Positions 51,038 through 60,527 of a stretch of 64,000 nt of DNA are shown here, one piece after another. The translations under genes and the position numbers were made by a program. This DNA is from Lachnospiraceae bacterium G41 (GTDB taxonomy: Bacteria; Bacillota; Clostridia; Lachnospirales; Lachnospiraceae). Location of the stretch: NCBI GenBank assembly GCA_900100245.1, contig FNEU01000001.1, positions 1-64,000 on the forward strand, given 5' to 3'. Numbering within the stretch: the first letter of the stretch is position 1; every line of letters begins with the position of its first letter. The notes beneath the pieces are model-generated. The model searched no databases and was not told the DNA's origin. It saw only the letters and a list, made by a program, of their open reading frames with translations.

Positions 51038-51066
51038 ATTATAGTTGATTTCGCGTCAAAAAACAA
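51038..51066 (-). promoter_or_regulatory. Promoter of the P-loop gene
   Basis: On the minus strand TTGTTT, a 17-base spacer, TATAAT. A second TATAAT in a 13-base direct repeat (AAATATTATAGTT) lies 23 bases closer to the gene. Confidence 0.55.
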
Positions 51067-51076
51067 GAAGATAAAC

Positions 51077-52048
51077 TTATTTCGCACTCGAAATAAGGGT
51101 ATCCATATCGGCATATAAAGTATCGTAATCTTCGGACTTTAATATGCACGCAATATAGGGATTTTCCTCGGAATCCTTAAAATAAAGAATGAGGCATTTG
51201 CCCGCCGCTTCAGTGGTTCCTGTCTTACCGCCGATAACGGTATATCCTGCGGGAACTTCCCTTGATTCATTTAAATACAGATTTGTCGATTTAAGTTCAA
51301 TTGTCTTGATTGTGCCGTCTGCCTTGGTATAAGATGTCGTATAACCGCTCTGGTTAACGATTTTTAAGAATTTTTCATTCTTAGTGAGTTCATTTAATAT
51401 TAGATAAAGATCATATACGGTTGAAGCGTGGCCTTCTTCGGTTAAACCGTGAGGATTGACAAAATTGGTGTGCGTAGCGCCCAGATCCTCTGCTTCTTCC
51501 TTCATCAATCTTAAGAATTCTACGTATCCTCCGTCACAATTAACTGCTAAAAGATTAGCAACGTCATTTGCAGAGAATAAAAGAAGTATATTTAAGGCCT
51601 GTTCAACTGTTAACTTATCTCCCGGCTCAAGTCCGAGCTTCTGAGCACCTGCTTCGGTAACTTTACATTCATCGGTAAATGTTAGCGTCTGAGTCAAATC
51701 ATAATGCTTTAATACTACCAAAGCCGTTAAAAGTTTGGTAATGCTGGCAGGAGTCAACTCCTCATACATATTCTGACCGTAAAGAACACTTTTTTTGTTA
51801 ATGTCAAAAAGACCTGCAGCATATGACGAATTTAATACAACAGGATAATAACTTCCGTCGTCAATGCACAAATCTTTCGCAAAAGTATTCGATTCTAGAT
51901 AAAGAGTATTTGCATTTGAAACGGCCAGCGTGGGTGAGGCCGAATTTCTTTCAAATGCATAAGGAATGTTGTCCTTTTTGCAAGCACACAAAAAAGACAA
52001 CATAAGAACAGCAAATATAGATAAAGTATATTTATTTATACATTTCAC
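51077..52048 (-). CDS. D-alanyl-D-alanine carboxypeptidase (peptidase S11), lipoprotein-type
   Basis: The protein has 323 residues and starts at GTG 52048, inside the mgsA 3' end. The signal peptide ends in LCAC (Cys near residue 23), a lipobox, instead of the usual SPase I site. The S11 motifs are SITK (in [14 protein letters not shown] near residue 82), SAN ([11 protein letters not shown] near 153) and KTG ([13 protein letters not shown] near 274). It trims D-Ala from peptidoglycan stem peptides. The C-terminal anchoring helix of classical DacA is missing, so the lipid anchor may replace it. It is the last gene of the elongation cluster. Confidence 0.9.
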   Translation of the reverse strand: MKCINKYTLSIFAVLMLSFLCACKKDNIPYAFERNSASPTLAVSNANTLYLESNTFAKDLCIDDGSYYPVVLNSSYAAGLFDINKKSVLYGQNMYEELTPASITKLLTALVVLKHYDLTQTLTFTDECKVTEAGAQKLGLEPGDKLTVEQALNILLLFSANDVANLLAVNCDGGYVEFLRLMKEEAEDLGATHTNFVNPHGLTEEGHASTVYDLYLILNELTKNEKFLKIVNQSGYTTSYTKADGTIKTIELKSTNLYLNESREVPAGYTVIGGKTGTTEAAGKCLILYFKDSEENPYIACILKSEDYDTLYADMDTLISSAK

Positions 52049-52427
52049 GCCACTCTAAATCTCCTCTGTCAAGTGATTTGATAAGAAGTTCCGCGCTGGC
52101 TAAATTAGTGGCCAAAGGAATATTGTGTACATCACAAAGATGTATAACATTGTTAAGATCAGGCTCATGTGACTTGGGCGTTAGAGGATCTCTTAAGAAA
52201 ATAACAAGGTCAATCTGATTGTGCTCAATCTGAGCGCCGATCTGCTGTTCGCCGCCAAGATGTCCTGCCAGAAACTTATGTACATTGAGGTTTGTTACCT
52301 CTTCGATTAGTCTTCCGGTGGTTCCGGTAGCATACAGTTCATTTTTGCAAAGTATCCCCCGATATGCTATGCAAAAATTCTGCATCAGTTTCTTTTTTGC
52401 ATCATGTGCAATGAGTGCAATGTTCAT
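52032..52427 (-). CDS. mgsA: Methylglyoxal synthase
   Basis: The 131-residue protein has the MgsA signature: [34 protein letters not shown] near residue 37, [36 protein letters not shown] with the catalytic Asp region. It turns dihydroxyacetone phosphate to methylglyoxal, a phosphate-starvation overflow. It follows rodA by 32 bases, as in many Clostridia, and its last 17 bases overlap the carboxypeptidase gene. Confidence 0.95.
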   Translation of the reverse strand: MNIALIAHDAKKKLMQNFCIAYRGILCKNELYATGTTGRLIEEVTNLNVHKFLAGHLGGEQQIGAQIEHNQIDLVIFLRDPLTPKSHEPDLNNVIHLCDVHNIPLATNLASAELLIKSLDRGDLEWREMYK

Positions 52428-52459
52428 AGTTTTTACCCCATATATTTTGCTTAATATTT

Positions 52460-53608
52460 TTAGTCGTTGTTAAATTTTCTTTGCTTTTGAAGACGGACAT
52501 TCATTACAAATCCCATACCTACATAAATAACAAGCAAAGAAGTAAGGCCGTAACTTACAAAAGGAAGCGGAATACCCGTATTCGGGAAAAGTCCTGTAGT
52601 TACGCAGATGTTTATTGTACTTTGGAAACCTATGAAAGCTCCCATACCCCCGGCAATTATCCTGCCGGGCAAGTCCGCGGCTTTAAAGGCCACTATAAAG
52701 CATTCTATCGTAATCAGCATCAAGAGAATTATGATTGTCGCGGAACCGACAAAACCAAGTTCCTCTCCCGCTATCGTAAATATAAAGTCTGTCTGAGGCT
52801 CGGAAATAAAGTTACCTTTTTTAACCGAATTGACACCCGTATTGTTTAAGCCCTTACCGGTTAACTGTCCTGAACCGATTGCCATAATCGAGTTTTGCTG
52901 CTGGAAAGCTTCCTCAAGCTCATATTCGTCCGGATGAAGCCACGCCAATACTCTAAGCTGCTGATATCCTTCGACGAGACCTTTATCATTTTCACTGTTT
53001 TTAACCAGTATGGAATCAGGCTGTATCAATAAAAGAAATACAATAATAAATGCCGGAATTCCGACCGCGGCCAAAGCAATGAAATATCGGTAATTTATTT
53101 CTCCCAGGAACAATATGCTTAAGAATATTAAAGCAAATACAATTGTGGTAGATAAATCGGGCTCTTTAAATATAAGTGCTAAAGGAGGAATAACCAGTAT
53201 AACCATGATTAAAATCATATACCACAGATTGATTCTTTCCTTAAACTTCATTATAAACTGTGCAAAAAACAGAATCAACAAAATTTTTGCCGCTTCGGAG
53301 GGCTGGAAACGGATACCAAAGAGCGTAAACCATCTCTTTGCACCAAGCGCGGTATTACCTTTTACGAGCACCGCAACCAGCAATGCAATCATGAGAAAAT
53401 AGTAAACCGGCCATATTTTAAGCCATATATGATAGTCGATAAAAGACAAAATAATCATAATGGCAAGTCCTGCTATAAATCCCATCAGCTGTTTTTTGGT
53501 ATTTTCGGGCTGAGCGGAATTAACAAGCAAAATTCCCAGTACGGTAATAACGCAAAGATACAATATTAACTTGAAATCATAGTCTTTAAACTTATAATTC
53601 TTAAACAT
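52460..53608 (-). CDS. rodA: SEDS peptidoglycan polymerase RodA (FtsW/RodA family)
   Basis: The 382-residue protein has about ten membrane helices and the SEDS motifs: the essential Asp in [13 protein letters not shown] near residue 155, [17 protein letters not shown] near 245, [18 protein letters not shown] near 268 and the final [17 protein letters not shown]. It polymerises glycan strands with PBP2 during cell elongation. It follows the PBP2 gene by 1 base. Confidence 0.92.
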   Translation of the reverse strand: MFKNYKFKDYDFKLILYLCVITVLGILLVNSAQPENTKKQLMGFIAGLAIMIILSFIDYHIWLKIWPVYYFLMIALLVAVLVKGNTALGAKRWFTLFGIRFQPSEAAKILLILFFAQFIMKFKERINLWYMILIMVILVIPPLALIFKEPDLSTTIVFALIFLSILFLGEINYRYFIALAAVGIPAFIIVFLLLIQPDSILVKNSENDKGLVEGYQQLRVLAWLHPDEYELEEAFQQQNSIMAIGSGQLTGKGLNNTGVNSVKKGNFISEPQTDFIFTIAGEELGFVGSATIIILLMLITIECFIVAFKAADLPGRIIAGGMGAFIGFQSTINICVTTGLFPNTGIPLPFVSYGLTSLLVIYVGMGFVMNVRLQKQRKFNND

Positions 53609-53609
53609 A

Positions 53610-56483
53610 TTAATCTCCGGCCTGACCGTTGTTTATAGGCGTGTTAGCCTGTCCGTTTAAAAGTTCTTCCTGATCGTAAATGCCGTAATAATAAGCATAT
53701 ACGTCTTTTGCAACCTGAGCCGCATTGTTTGAATCATAACCGTTCATGATTCTTACGGTAACTGAAATTTCAGGGTTTGAATAAGGTGCGAATGAGATAA
53801 ACAAAGCGTGGCAGGCTTCATTCCATGCTTCCTGTGCCGTACCGGTTTTACCTGCAACCTCAAGATCATAGTCGAAATATGCTTTATGCTCAACCACTTC
53901 TCTCATACCTCTATGAAGCATATTCCAAACAGACTGGTCGAGCGTAATATAATTTCTGACCTCTGCGGAATTATCAAGATAAAGTTCACCGTTTGAATCG
54001 TATATTTTATCTATCAAAGTATAATTGTAAACTGTTCCCTTGTTGGCAACCGCGGTTACATATCTTGATAAACCTACCGTAGTATATGCATGTGTACCCT
54101 GACCGATCATCGAAGGTACAGGAAGGTCATCGGATACATTAGGCTCGGACTCCGCTATTTCTACGCCTGATTTTTCGGATAATCCGAACATATCAGCATA
54201 TTTAGCCATTCTTTCAATACCGAGTCTTGAATTGTATGTTCCGTTATCATTAGCAAGTCTGTAGCCCACCTCATAAAAGAAGCAGTTACAGGAATTTGCA
54301 ATACCGCCTTCAACATTTAAATTTCCGTGAGCACCGGGAGATATCCAGCATTTATGTACTACGCCTGTTAATTTGTCAAAATAACCTTTACACTGAATCA
54401 ATGAGCTCTGATCGATTACGCCTTCTTCAAGACCTGCAACGGATGAAACAATCTTAAATGTGGAACCCGGTGCACTTCTGTACTGTGTCGCATAATTCCA
54501 CAAAGGTCTTGAATAATCGTTATTTAACTGTGCCAGATAATAATTATCCGAATTGGCAAGTCTGTTGTTATCGTACGAAGGATAAGAAACAAGAGCCAAA
54601 ACATCACCAGTATTTACATCCGTTACGACGCACGAACCGGAACAAGGTTCCAGGGCCAATTGTGCAGGGGTTATTTTTAATTCTTTTATGAGATCTGTCA
54701 TAAATACATATGACGAAATTCTTCCCTGCTTAAGTGCCGCAATTTTATCGCCCGGAACATCAATTAAGTTCTGATCATAAAGAATAATACAGAGTTGTTT
54801 GCCCGAAATATAATTGCCTGCAATCATGTATTTGTAGATTTTCTTTGAAAATTCTTTGTTGTTTCTAAGCTTTTCAAGAGTAATATCTACAATCTTGTCA
54901 TAAATCTCCTGAGTATCCGAATATTTCGTACTCATGTTAAGATTATTGACATTAATCCAGTTCATATTGATGCAGTATGTCAGAAAATCTTTAAGAGAAA
55001 TTGTCTCGTCGGTGGTCCATGCGATATACATTTCATCATCCTGGTCGATTAGTTCCTTATCAAGGATTTTTACATTGTCTGACATCAGATAATTGACTAT
55101 AAAGCTCTGGTAAATCTGATATTCTTTTGGTAAATCCTTGTAAGCTTTGGGCTTTTCTTCATAAAGTTCGTTTCTTATTTCTTCAAAAACCGAATCCTGT
55201 CTTGCGACAAATGCATCGTATACTTCTCTTTCGGTCTCGGAAGCATAGGGCTTTGAGATATGATTTAAATCGATAATATTATTGTTTATAAGCTGAAAAT
55301 ACACGTCATCAATAGGAATTTTAATATCCGCCTGCTTTGTATTTTCAGTCATTGTGAATTCTTTTATGTTGTCAATTTTTGATACAAGAATACCTGCGAT
55401 TCTCTGCTCCAACAGGTCGTAAATAGCAATCTGTAAATCCCTGTCTATCGTTAGGTAAATATCGTTACCGGTCTTCTCTTCTTTGGTCTTGGTAGAATCA
55501 AGCACTTTACCGAGAACATCTACATAAACGGTTTCTTTACCCTTTACACCTTTTAAATAGGCTTCCTGGGAATATTCGATACCTGTTTTACCTACATAAT
55601 CATTTAAGGTATAATCGCTGTTTTCTTCCTGGGAATATAAATCATATTCTTCCTGGGAAATCATACCTGTATAACCGATTATCTGTGAGAAATAAAACGG
55701 ATCGTTATATCTTCTGACGGAATTCTGATTGACGGTAACTCCGGGAAGTATGTCTTCATGCTCTAATATACTTGCAACTGATTTTTCGGAGATATCCTTT
55801 GCAATCGTTGTACCCATGTATTTCTGGTAGCCTGTTAATGAAAGCGCATAGCGAACCGAAACGATTCTTACTATCTCTTCTTTGGTATATCCGCCGCCCA
55901 CAACAAATGATTCTTTATCATTGGGGTTTTCGTAATATCCGATAGCATATTTTTTACGAGCGCAGAAATAATTGATTACGTCTTCGGGAGTCGAATTCTT
56001 TTCCTGATATGTTAAATCCTGAGTTTTCGCATGTCCGTAAATATCTGCCAAGAATCTTAAAAGCTGCGTGCCTTCAACGCTGAATGCATATTCATCGTTT
56101 TCATTCACGTAAACTTTAAAATCCATGCTAAAATCATCGCCGTTTTTGCTTAATATCTTATACACCTCATAAATGGTGTTATTAAGCTGCATATTTTTGC
56201 CTTTGCCGGACTCGATTACATCCTCAAAGTTAACGTCGTAAGATAAGACATTGTACGCAAGCAGATATCCGTTACGATCGTAAATATTTCCTCTGATACC
56301 GTCTATGGATTTTTCACGAATGATTTTAAGTTCGTAGTTATTGACATATTCTTCACCTTTTATGATCTGAAGGTTGAAAATTCTGACAACAAGAACAACA
56401 CCGATAGCCAAAAATAAGCAAATCGGCAAAAGAAGACGCGATTTTAAAAAACTCTTTAATTCTTCTTTGAAACGTTCAAACAT
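53610..56483 (-). CDS. Penicillin-binding protein 2 (class B, elongation)
   Basis: The 957-residue protein has one N-terminal membrane helix (residues ~17-35), the PBP dimerisation domain from about 45 (KSIDGIRGNIYDRNGYLLAYN) and the transpeptidase domain. The active-site motifs are STFK (SAPGSTFKIVSSVA near residue 680), SCN (IANSCNCFFYEVG near 740) and KTG (VAGKTGTAQEAWNEA near 880). It is larger than most PBP2 proteins (600-700), because of an insertion of about 250 residues between the two domains. It cross-links new strands with RodA in the elongation machine. Confidence 0.92.
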   Translation of the reverse strand: MFERFKEELKSFLKSRLLLPICLFLAIGVVLVVRIFNLQIIKGEEYVNNYELKIIREKSIDGIRGNIYDRNGYLLAYNVLSYDVNFEDVIESGKGKNMQLNNTIYEVYKILSKNGDDFSMDFKVYVNENDEYAFSVEGTQLLRFLADIYGHAKTQDLTYQEKNSTPEDVINYFCARKKYAIGYYENPNDKESFVVGGGYTKEEIVRIVSVRYALSLTGYQKYMGTTIAKDISEKSVASILEHEDILPGVTVNQNSVRRYNDPFYFSQIIGYTGMISQEEYDLYSQEENSDYTLNDYVGKTGIEYSQEAYLKGVKGKETVYVDVLGKVLDSTKTKEEKTGNDIYLTIDRDLQIAIYDLLEQRIAGILVSKIDNIKEFTMTENTKQADIKIPIDDVYFQLINNNIIDLNHISKPYASETEREVYDAFVARQDSVFEEIRNELYEEKPKAYKDLPKEYQIYQSFIVNYLMSDNVKILDKELIDQDDEMYIAWTTDETISLKDFLTYCINMNWINVNNLNMSTKYSDTQEIYDKIVDITLEKLRNNKEFSKKIYKYMIAGNYISGKQLCIILYDQNLIDVPGDKIAALKQGRISSYVFMTDLIKELKITPAQLALEPCSGSCVVTDVNTGDVLALVSYPSYDNNRLANSDNYYLAQLNNDYSRPLWNYATQYRSAPGSTFKIVSSVAGLEEGVIDQSSLIQCKGYFDKLTGVVHKCWISPGAHGNLNVEGGIANSCNCFFYEVGYRLANDNGTYNSRLGIERMAKYADMFGLSEKSGVEIAESEPNVSDDLPVPSMIGQGTHAYTTVGLSRYVTAVANKGTVYNYTLIDKIYDSNGELYLDNSAEVRNYITLDQSVWNMLHRGMREVVEHKAYFDYDLEVAGKTGTAQEAWNEACHALFISFAPYSNPEISVTVRIMNGYDSNNAAQVAKDVYAYYYGIYDQEELLNGQANTPINNGQAGD

Positions 56484-56993
56484 TTATGAACTCTCCGCGT
56501 TTTTCTTTTTAAATACGTAGGCCTCAATTACCCAAAGCAAAGGATAAATGATAACCGAAATCAAAAGTGTATAAACAACTTCGGGTAAAATAATGTTTAA
56601 AAAATAAAATCCGAATTCAAACCTGCTTCTTAACAAAAACAGGAAGAAATATGTAGCAAAGCAGCATACAAGGTCGCTGCTTACAATCATAATTGCAGGT
56701 AATTTAAAGTCTTTCAGGTAAAAGAAATTGTGAAGCAAACCGTTTAAAAAACCGATGAGCATGTAAAGAATGGTATAAAAACCGAATATATCAAAGGAAC
56801 AGACATCCAGTAAAAGACCGCATGCAAAACCGACAAACATTCCTTCCCTGTCACCCTGCATAAAGCCCGAACATGATACCAGGATAATCAGTATGTTCGG
56901 AATAATGCTGGATATTTTTAACATAGGAAAGATTGTTGTCTGCAATACGAAAAAGACAAGTATTAAAGCTAAATCTATGAAAAATCTTTTCAT
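56484..56993 (-). CDS. mreD: Rod shape-determining protein MreD
   Basis: The 169-residue protein has five to six membrane helices (first FFIDLALILVFFVLQTTIFPML, later GMFVGFACGLLLDVCSFDIFGFYTILYMLIGFLNG) and the MreD segment GLLLDVCS. It belongs to the MreBCD complex. It abuts the PBP2 gene with 0 gap. Confidence 0.9.
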   Translation of the reverse strand: MKRFFIDLALILVFFVLQTTIFPMLKISSIIPNILIILVSCSGFMQGDREGMFVGFACGLLLDVCSFDIFGFYTILYMLIGFLNGLLHNFFYLKDFKLPAIMIVSSDLVCCFATYFFLFLLRSRFEFGFYFLNIILPEVVYTLLISVIIYPLLWVIEAYVFKKKNAESS

Positions 56994-57001
56994 TACATTC
57001 C

Positions 57002-57868
57002 TTATTCGAGTTCGGTCTTAAGCTTGGTAATTACCAATACTTCACTGATATGCTCAAAGTTAACGCTCGGGGTAATATATCCCGATACGGATAAATGATT
57101 GGAATCTTTTTCCATATAGGATATGATTCCTACCTGAATTCCGGGCAAATAAACATCTGAAATATTACTTGTAACGATTTTATCACCGACTTCAACGCCT
57201 TTTGCGTTTTCGGAAAGCTGATTAAATGTAATATATCCATTCTCCATGGTAGAAAGGCTTCCCGAAACCATCAAATGGTCGTTAGTCGTCAAAACCATGC
57301 ATGAAACATTGCTTGTATCGTCAATAATACTTAAAACTCTGGACCAGTTCGAACCGACTTCAGTGATTCGACCTACCAGTCCACCGCCGGCCAAAACATT
57401 CATGCCGACTTTCATTCCGTCATTGGAACCTTTATCAATTATAAAAGATGAAAACCAGTTGCCTGTTGAACCTGAAATAACTCTGGCACCTGTTTTAGGA
57501 TAATCGGAATATGTTTGATCAAGCTGATATAACGCTCTTAATGAATTAAGCTCGATTTTATCCTGCATGAGGATATCATTTTCCATGGTAAGGTCGTTAA
57601 CCTGCTTCATCAGTTTGTTATTCTGATCAACCAGTTCGTTCATCTCTTTTACCATTTCTTTTCTCGAATAAAGCTTTTCTCCGACGATGCTTATACCCTT
57701 TTGAAGAGGAATAACGGTAACTGAAACAACTTCGTTTAAAGGCTTTAGAGGAATATCGAAAACGAAGGTAAAAAGCATCAAAATAACACAGATTGCTGAA
57801 AGAATCAGCAACCAGTATTTTGTAGGCAGTTTATACTTTTCCTGAGGTTTTCTGACTAAAGGGCTCAT
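57002..57868 (-). CDS. mreC: Rod shape-determining protein MreC
   Basis: The 288-residue protein has an N-terminal membrane helix (residues ~20-38), a coiled coil (ELVDQNNKLMKQVNDLTMENDILMQDKIELNSL) and the MreC beta-barrel domain with ARVISGSTGNWFSSFIIDKGSNDGMKVGMNVLAGGGLVGRI. It links MreB to PBP2. It overlaps mreB by one base. Confidence 0.93.
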   Translation of the reverse strand: MSPLVRKPQEKYKLPTKYWLLILSAICVILMLFTFVFDIPLKPLNEVVSVTVIPLQKGISIVGEKLYSRKEMVKEMNELVDQNNKLMKQVNDLTMENDILMQDKIELNSLRALYQLDQTYSDYPKTGARVISGSTGNWFSSFIIDKGSNDGMKVGMNVLAGGGLVGRITEVGSNWSRVLSIIDDTSNVSCMVLTTNDHLMVSGSLSTMENGYITFNQLSENAKGVEVGDKIVTSNISDVYLPGIQVGIISYMEKDSNHLSVSGYITPSVNFEHISEVLVITKLKTELE

Positions 57869-58866
57869 TATACTTCAAATGTTAAATTCTTATATTTCTT
57901 ATTATTTCTGATAATCTCGGCAAGACCGAAAATAACACTGTTTTCAGCAGAATCGGATGTATTAACTTTAAGGCCTGTGCCGTTAGCAACATTCTGACAA
58001 AGGTTACTTACAAGGCTTCCGCCGCCTGTAATATAAATACCCTGTTTGTAGATATTTGCGCCGATTTCCGGAGGCGTGCTCTCAAGTAATTCTTTTACAT
58101 TATCAGTTATCTGTAAAAAGCTTTCTCTTAGGCAATTCTCAAGTACAATAGGATCAACCATGCATTCAACGGGAAGTCCGCTTGCTACGTTTCTTCCGTA
58201 AACAACACCCTTCTCTCCGCTTCTTTTAAGATCTGCGATCTGCATTTTTAAAGCTTCTGCGGATTTGGAACCGATATGAAGGTTGTATTCTTTTCTGACT
58301 GTTGCTTTTATGATGTCGTCGAATTTATTCCCGCCGATTTTAACAAGTTTGGATTTTACGATACCGCCGAATGAAAGAATCGAAATTTCCGTCGTATTGT
58401 ATCCGACATCGACTATCATTACACCCTGCGAGCTTTTAACATCGATATTAAGTCCGATGGCACATGCGATAGACTTTTCAACAACAGATACACTGTGGGC
58501 TTTCATTGAAGAATCTTCGATTAATTCACCGAAAGCTCTTCTTTCAACATCGGTAACATCGTGAGGAATAGACATTACATAATCGGAATTTTTGTAATTG
58601 CCTTTCGTTATCTCCGAAATAAAAAGTCTTAAAAGATCCTGCATATTGTTGATATCCGAAATAACGCCATTATTAAGAGGCATTGATACCACAATATTAT
58701 CGGGAGCTTTTTCGAACATTTCATAAGCCGAATCGCCATATGCAATAACATTCTTTTTATTTTCAATCGCAATCATATTGCGCTCAACAAATACGCGCTT
58801 TTTCTCATGATTATAAATACAAATTTTACTGGTACCCAAATCGATACCAAAAGCATTGTTGGCCAA
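57868..58866 (-). CDS. mreB: MreB-family actin-like protein, divergent
   Basis: The start is a TTG (58866) with a GGAG RBS, giving 332 residues, the usual MreB length. ATP-site signatures are FGIDLGTSKICIY (phosphate 1), VDVGYNTTEISIL near residue 160 (phosphate 2; canonical VDIGGGTTDIAV) and ITGGGSLVSNLCQNV near 290 (adenosine; canonical ITGGGALLRG). GGNKFDDIIKATV also fits (GGDxFDExI). The changed residues in the second phosphate loop suggest a divergent MreB, either the main shape protein here or an Mbl-like paralogue. Confidence 0.88.
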   Translation of the reverse strand: MANNAFGIDLGTSKICIYNHEKKRVFVERNMIAIENKKNVIAYGDSAYEMFEKAPDNIVVSMPLNNGVISDINNMQDLLRLFISEITKGNYKNSDYVMSIPHDVTDVERRAFGELIEDSSMKAHSVSVVEKSIACAIGLNIDVKSSQGVMIVDVGYNTTEISILSFGGIVKSKLVKIGGNKFDDIIKATVRKEYNLHIGSKSAEALKMQIADLKRSGEKGVVYGRNVASGLPVECMVDPIVLENCLRESFLQITDNVKELLESTPPEIGANIYKQGIYITGGGSLVSNLCQNVANGTGLKVNTSDSAENSVIFGLAEIIRNNKKYKNLTFEV

Positions 58867-58909
58867 AGTATTTCTCCAATTTCTTCTTCACATAATAATA
58901 CAGTTTACT

Positions 58910-58918
58910 ATTATACCA
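58910..58918 (-). promoter_or_regulatory. Extended -10 promoter of the mre operon
   Basis: On the minus strand TGGTATAAT, an exact TGnTATAAT. It lies about 45 bases before the mreB start. No clear -35. Confidence 0.6.
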
Positions 58919-58937
58919 CATTTTGAACCAGAGGGAC

Positions 58938-59143
58938 GGTTCTTTTGGCTTTTTTTCAAAAAAATATGAGCTGTGACCACATAATACACCGCGGGCACGC
59001 TCTCGCTAATCTTTTGTACGCAGCGGATGCTAAATTCGACTTCGCACAATTGTGCTCGTCTTATTAAGCACCGGCGACAAAAATTACCCGCTCGTGCATC
59101 ATGTGGCACAGCTCATTAATATACTAATTGAGCCAAAAGAACC
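58938..59143. repeat. ~206-bp imperfect palindrome (foldback element)
   Basis: The ends are GGTTCTTTTGGCT and its perfect complement AGCCAAAAGAACC (13 bp). Further arms match inward: ATGAGCTGTG at 58966-58975 with CACAGCTCAT at 59107-59116, then CCACATAATACAC with its near complement, and GCACAATTGTGC at the centre (59044-59055). The whole stretch can fold to a cruciform or long hairpin. It is GC-richer than the flanks, has no reliable gene, and sits between the methionine-gamma-lyase-like gene and the mreB promoter. Confidence 0.82.
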
Positions 59144-59160
59144 TTTCTAATTCAAACATA

Positions 59161-60435
59161 CTATAATTCAACCAGATTTCTCTCGTATAAGGTCTGAAGG
59201 GATTTTATTATACCCAACTTGACATGAGGGAAAGTAAGGCCGCCCTGGAAATAGACACTATAGGGCTCTTTTACGGGTCCGTCTGCGGAAAGTTCGATTG
59301 AGGAACCGGATATAAAGGCTCCTGCGGCCATGATTACGTCGGAATCATATCCGGGCATAGCCCAGGGTTCGGGTTTAACGAAGGAATCAACGGGTGATGC
59401 GGCCTGAATGCCCTGACAGAAGGCAATCATTTTGTCTTTATCATGGAAGGTAACAGCCTGAATAATGTCATGTCTGTCTTCTGTGGAGTTTGGAATTACT
59501 TCAAAGCCGAGTTTTTCATAAATGTTAGCTGCAAAGATTGCGCCTTTAAGAGCACTTGCAACAACTGTGGGTGCAAGGAAAAGACCCTGATAAAAATCTC
59601 GTAAAATAGTTAACGAAGCTCCGACTTCTTTACCAAGTCCGGGCGAAGTAAGTCTGTATGCTGCATTTTCAATGCATTCCTTCTTACCGCAGATATATCC
59701 TCCTAAAGGTGCAAGTCCGCCACCGGGGTTTTTAATTAAAGAGCCGACTATCATATCTGCTCCGACATCGCTCGGCTCAATTTCTTCAGTAAATTCACCG
59801 TAGCAGTTATCAACCATGCATATAACTTCGGGCTTAATGCTTTTAACAAATGCAATCAACTCGCCTATTTGTTTTACAGAAAACGAAGGCCTTGTCTGAT
59901 AACCTTTTGAACGCTGAATCGTTACCAGCTTTGTCTTATCATTTATTGCATTTTTAATGTTTTCGTAATCGAATGTACCATCAGGAAGTAAATCTACCTG
60001 TCTGTAAGATACACCGTATTCTTTTAAGGAACCGATGCTGTCTCTGATACCTATTACTTCTTCCAAAGTATCGTAAGGCTTTCCTGCAGGGCTTAAAAGC
60101 TCGTCTCCGGGACGTAAATTACTCATAAGAGCAAGTGCCAGTGCATGAGTTCCGCAAGTAATCTGAGCCCTTACAAGCGCATCCTCGGTATGAAAAATAT
60201 CAGCATATACTTTTTCAAGAGTCTCTCTGCCAAGATCGTTATAGCCGTATCCTGTGGTTCCAAGCATGCACGCTTCGGATACATTATTCTTTTGCATTGC
60301 AGAAATAACCTTAAGCTGATTTATTTCAGCAAGTTTGTCGATATCATCGAATCTTGGTTTTAAATCTTTTAGGATATTATCTGCAAATAAACAGACTTTA
60401 TCATCAATTCCGAAATCTTTGTAAATATTTTTCAT
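59161..60435 (-). CDS. Methionine gamma-lyase family protein (aluminium-resistance type)
   Basis: The 424-residue fold-type I PLP enzyme has NNVSEACMLGTTGYGYNDLGRETLEKVYADIF at the start, RAQITCGTHALALALMS near residue 92 and GSLIKNPGGGLAPLGGYICGKKECIENAAYRL near 232, where the Lys is the likely PLP lysine. It belongs to the family often called aluminium-resistance protein. The substrate is probably a sulphur amino acid, but this is not proven for the family. It lies after miaA with a repeat-rich 92-base gap and before the palindrome. Confidence 0.9.
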   Translation of the reverse strand: MKNIYKDFGIDDKVCLFADNILKDLKPRFDDIDKLAEINQLKVISAMQKNNVSEACMLGTTGYGYNDLGRETLEKVYADIFHTEDALVRAQITCGTHALALALMSNLRPGDELLSPAGKPYDTLEEVIGIRDSIGSLKEYGVSYRQVDLLPDGTFDYENIKNAINDKTKLVTIQRSKGYQTRPSFSVKQIGELIAFVKSIKPEVICMVDNCYGEFTEEIEPSDVGADMIVGSLIKNPGGGLAPLGGYICGKKECIENAAYRLTSPGLGKEVGASLTILRDFYQGLFLAPTVVASALKGAIFAANIYEKLGFEVIPNSTEDRHDIIQAVTFHDKDKMIAFCQGIQAASPVDSFVKPEPWAMPGYDSDVIMAAGAFISGSSIELSADGPVKEPYSVYFQGGLTFPHVKLGIIKSLQTLYERNLVEL

Positions 60436-60457
60436 TACAACCTCTATTAAACAAATA

Positions 60458-60525
60458 TTTATTATTCAAACATATTTGAAAATAATTATTCAATTATTTT
60501 TTATTATTCAAATATATTTCAAATT
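60458..60525. repeat. Pair of 26-bp direct repeats upstream of the gamma-lyase gene
   Basis: TTTATTATTCAAACATATTT at 60458 and TTTATTATTCAAATATATTT at 60500 begin two 26-base copies, 42 bases apart (about four helix turns). A third ATTATTCAA lies between them at 60485. Each copy includes a CAAAnATATTTG-like half-palindrome. The 92-base gap between MiaA and the gamma-lyase start holds them. Confidence 0.55.
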
Positions 60526-60527
60526 TT

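Noticed and set aside
58888-59109. 73-residue minus-strand reading frame in the palindrome
   Set aside because: It is made of palindrome sequence, has no RBS and unusual composition; the repeat structure explains it better.
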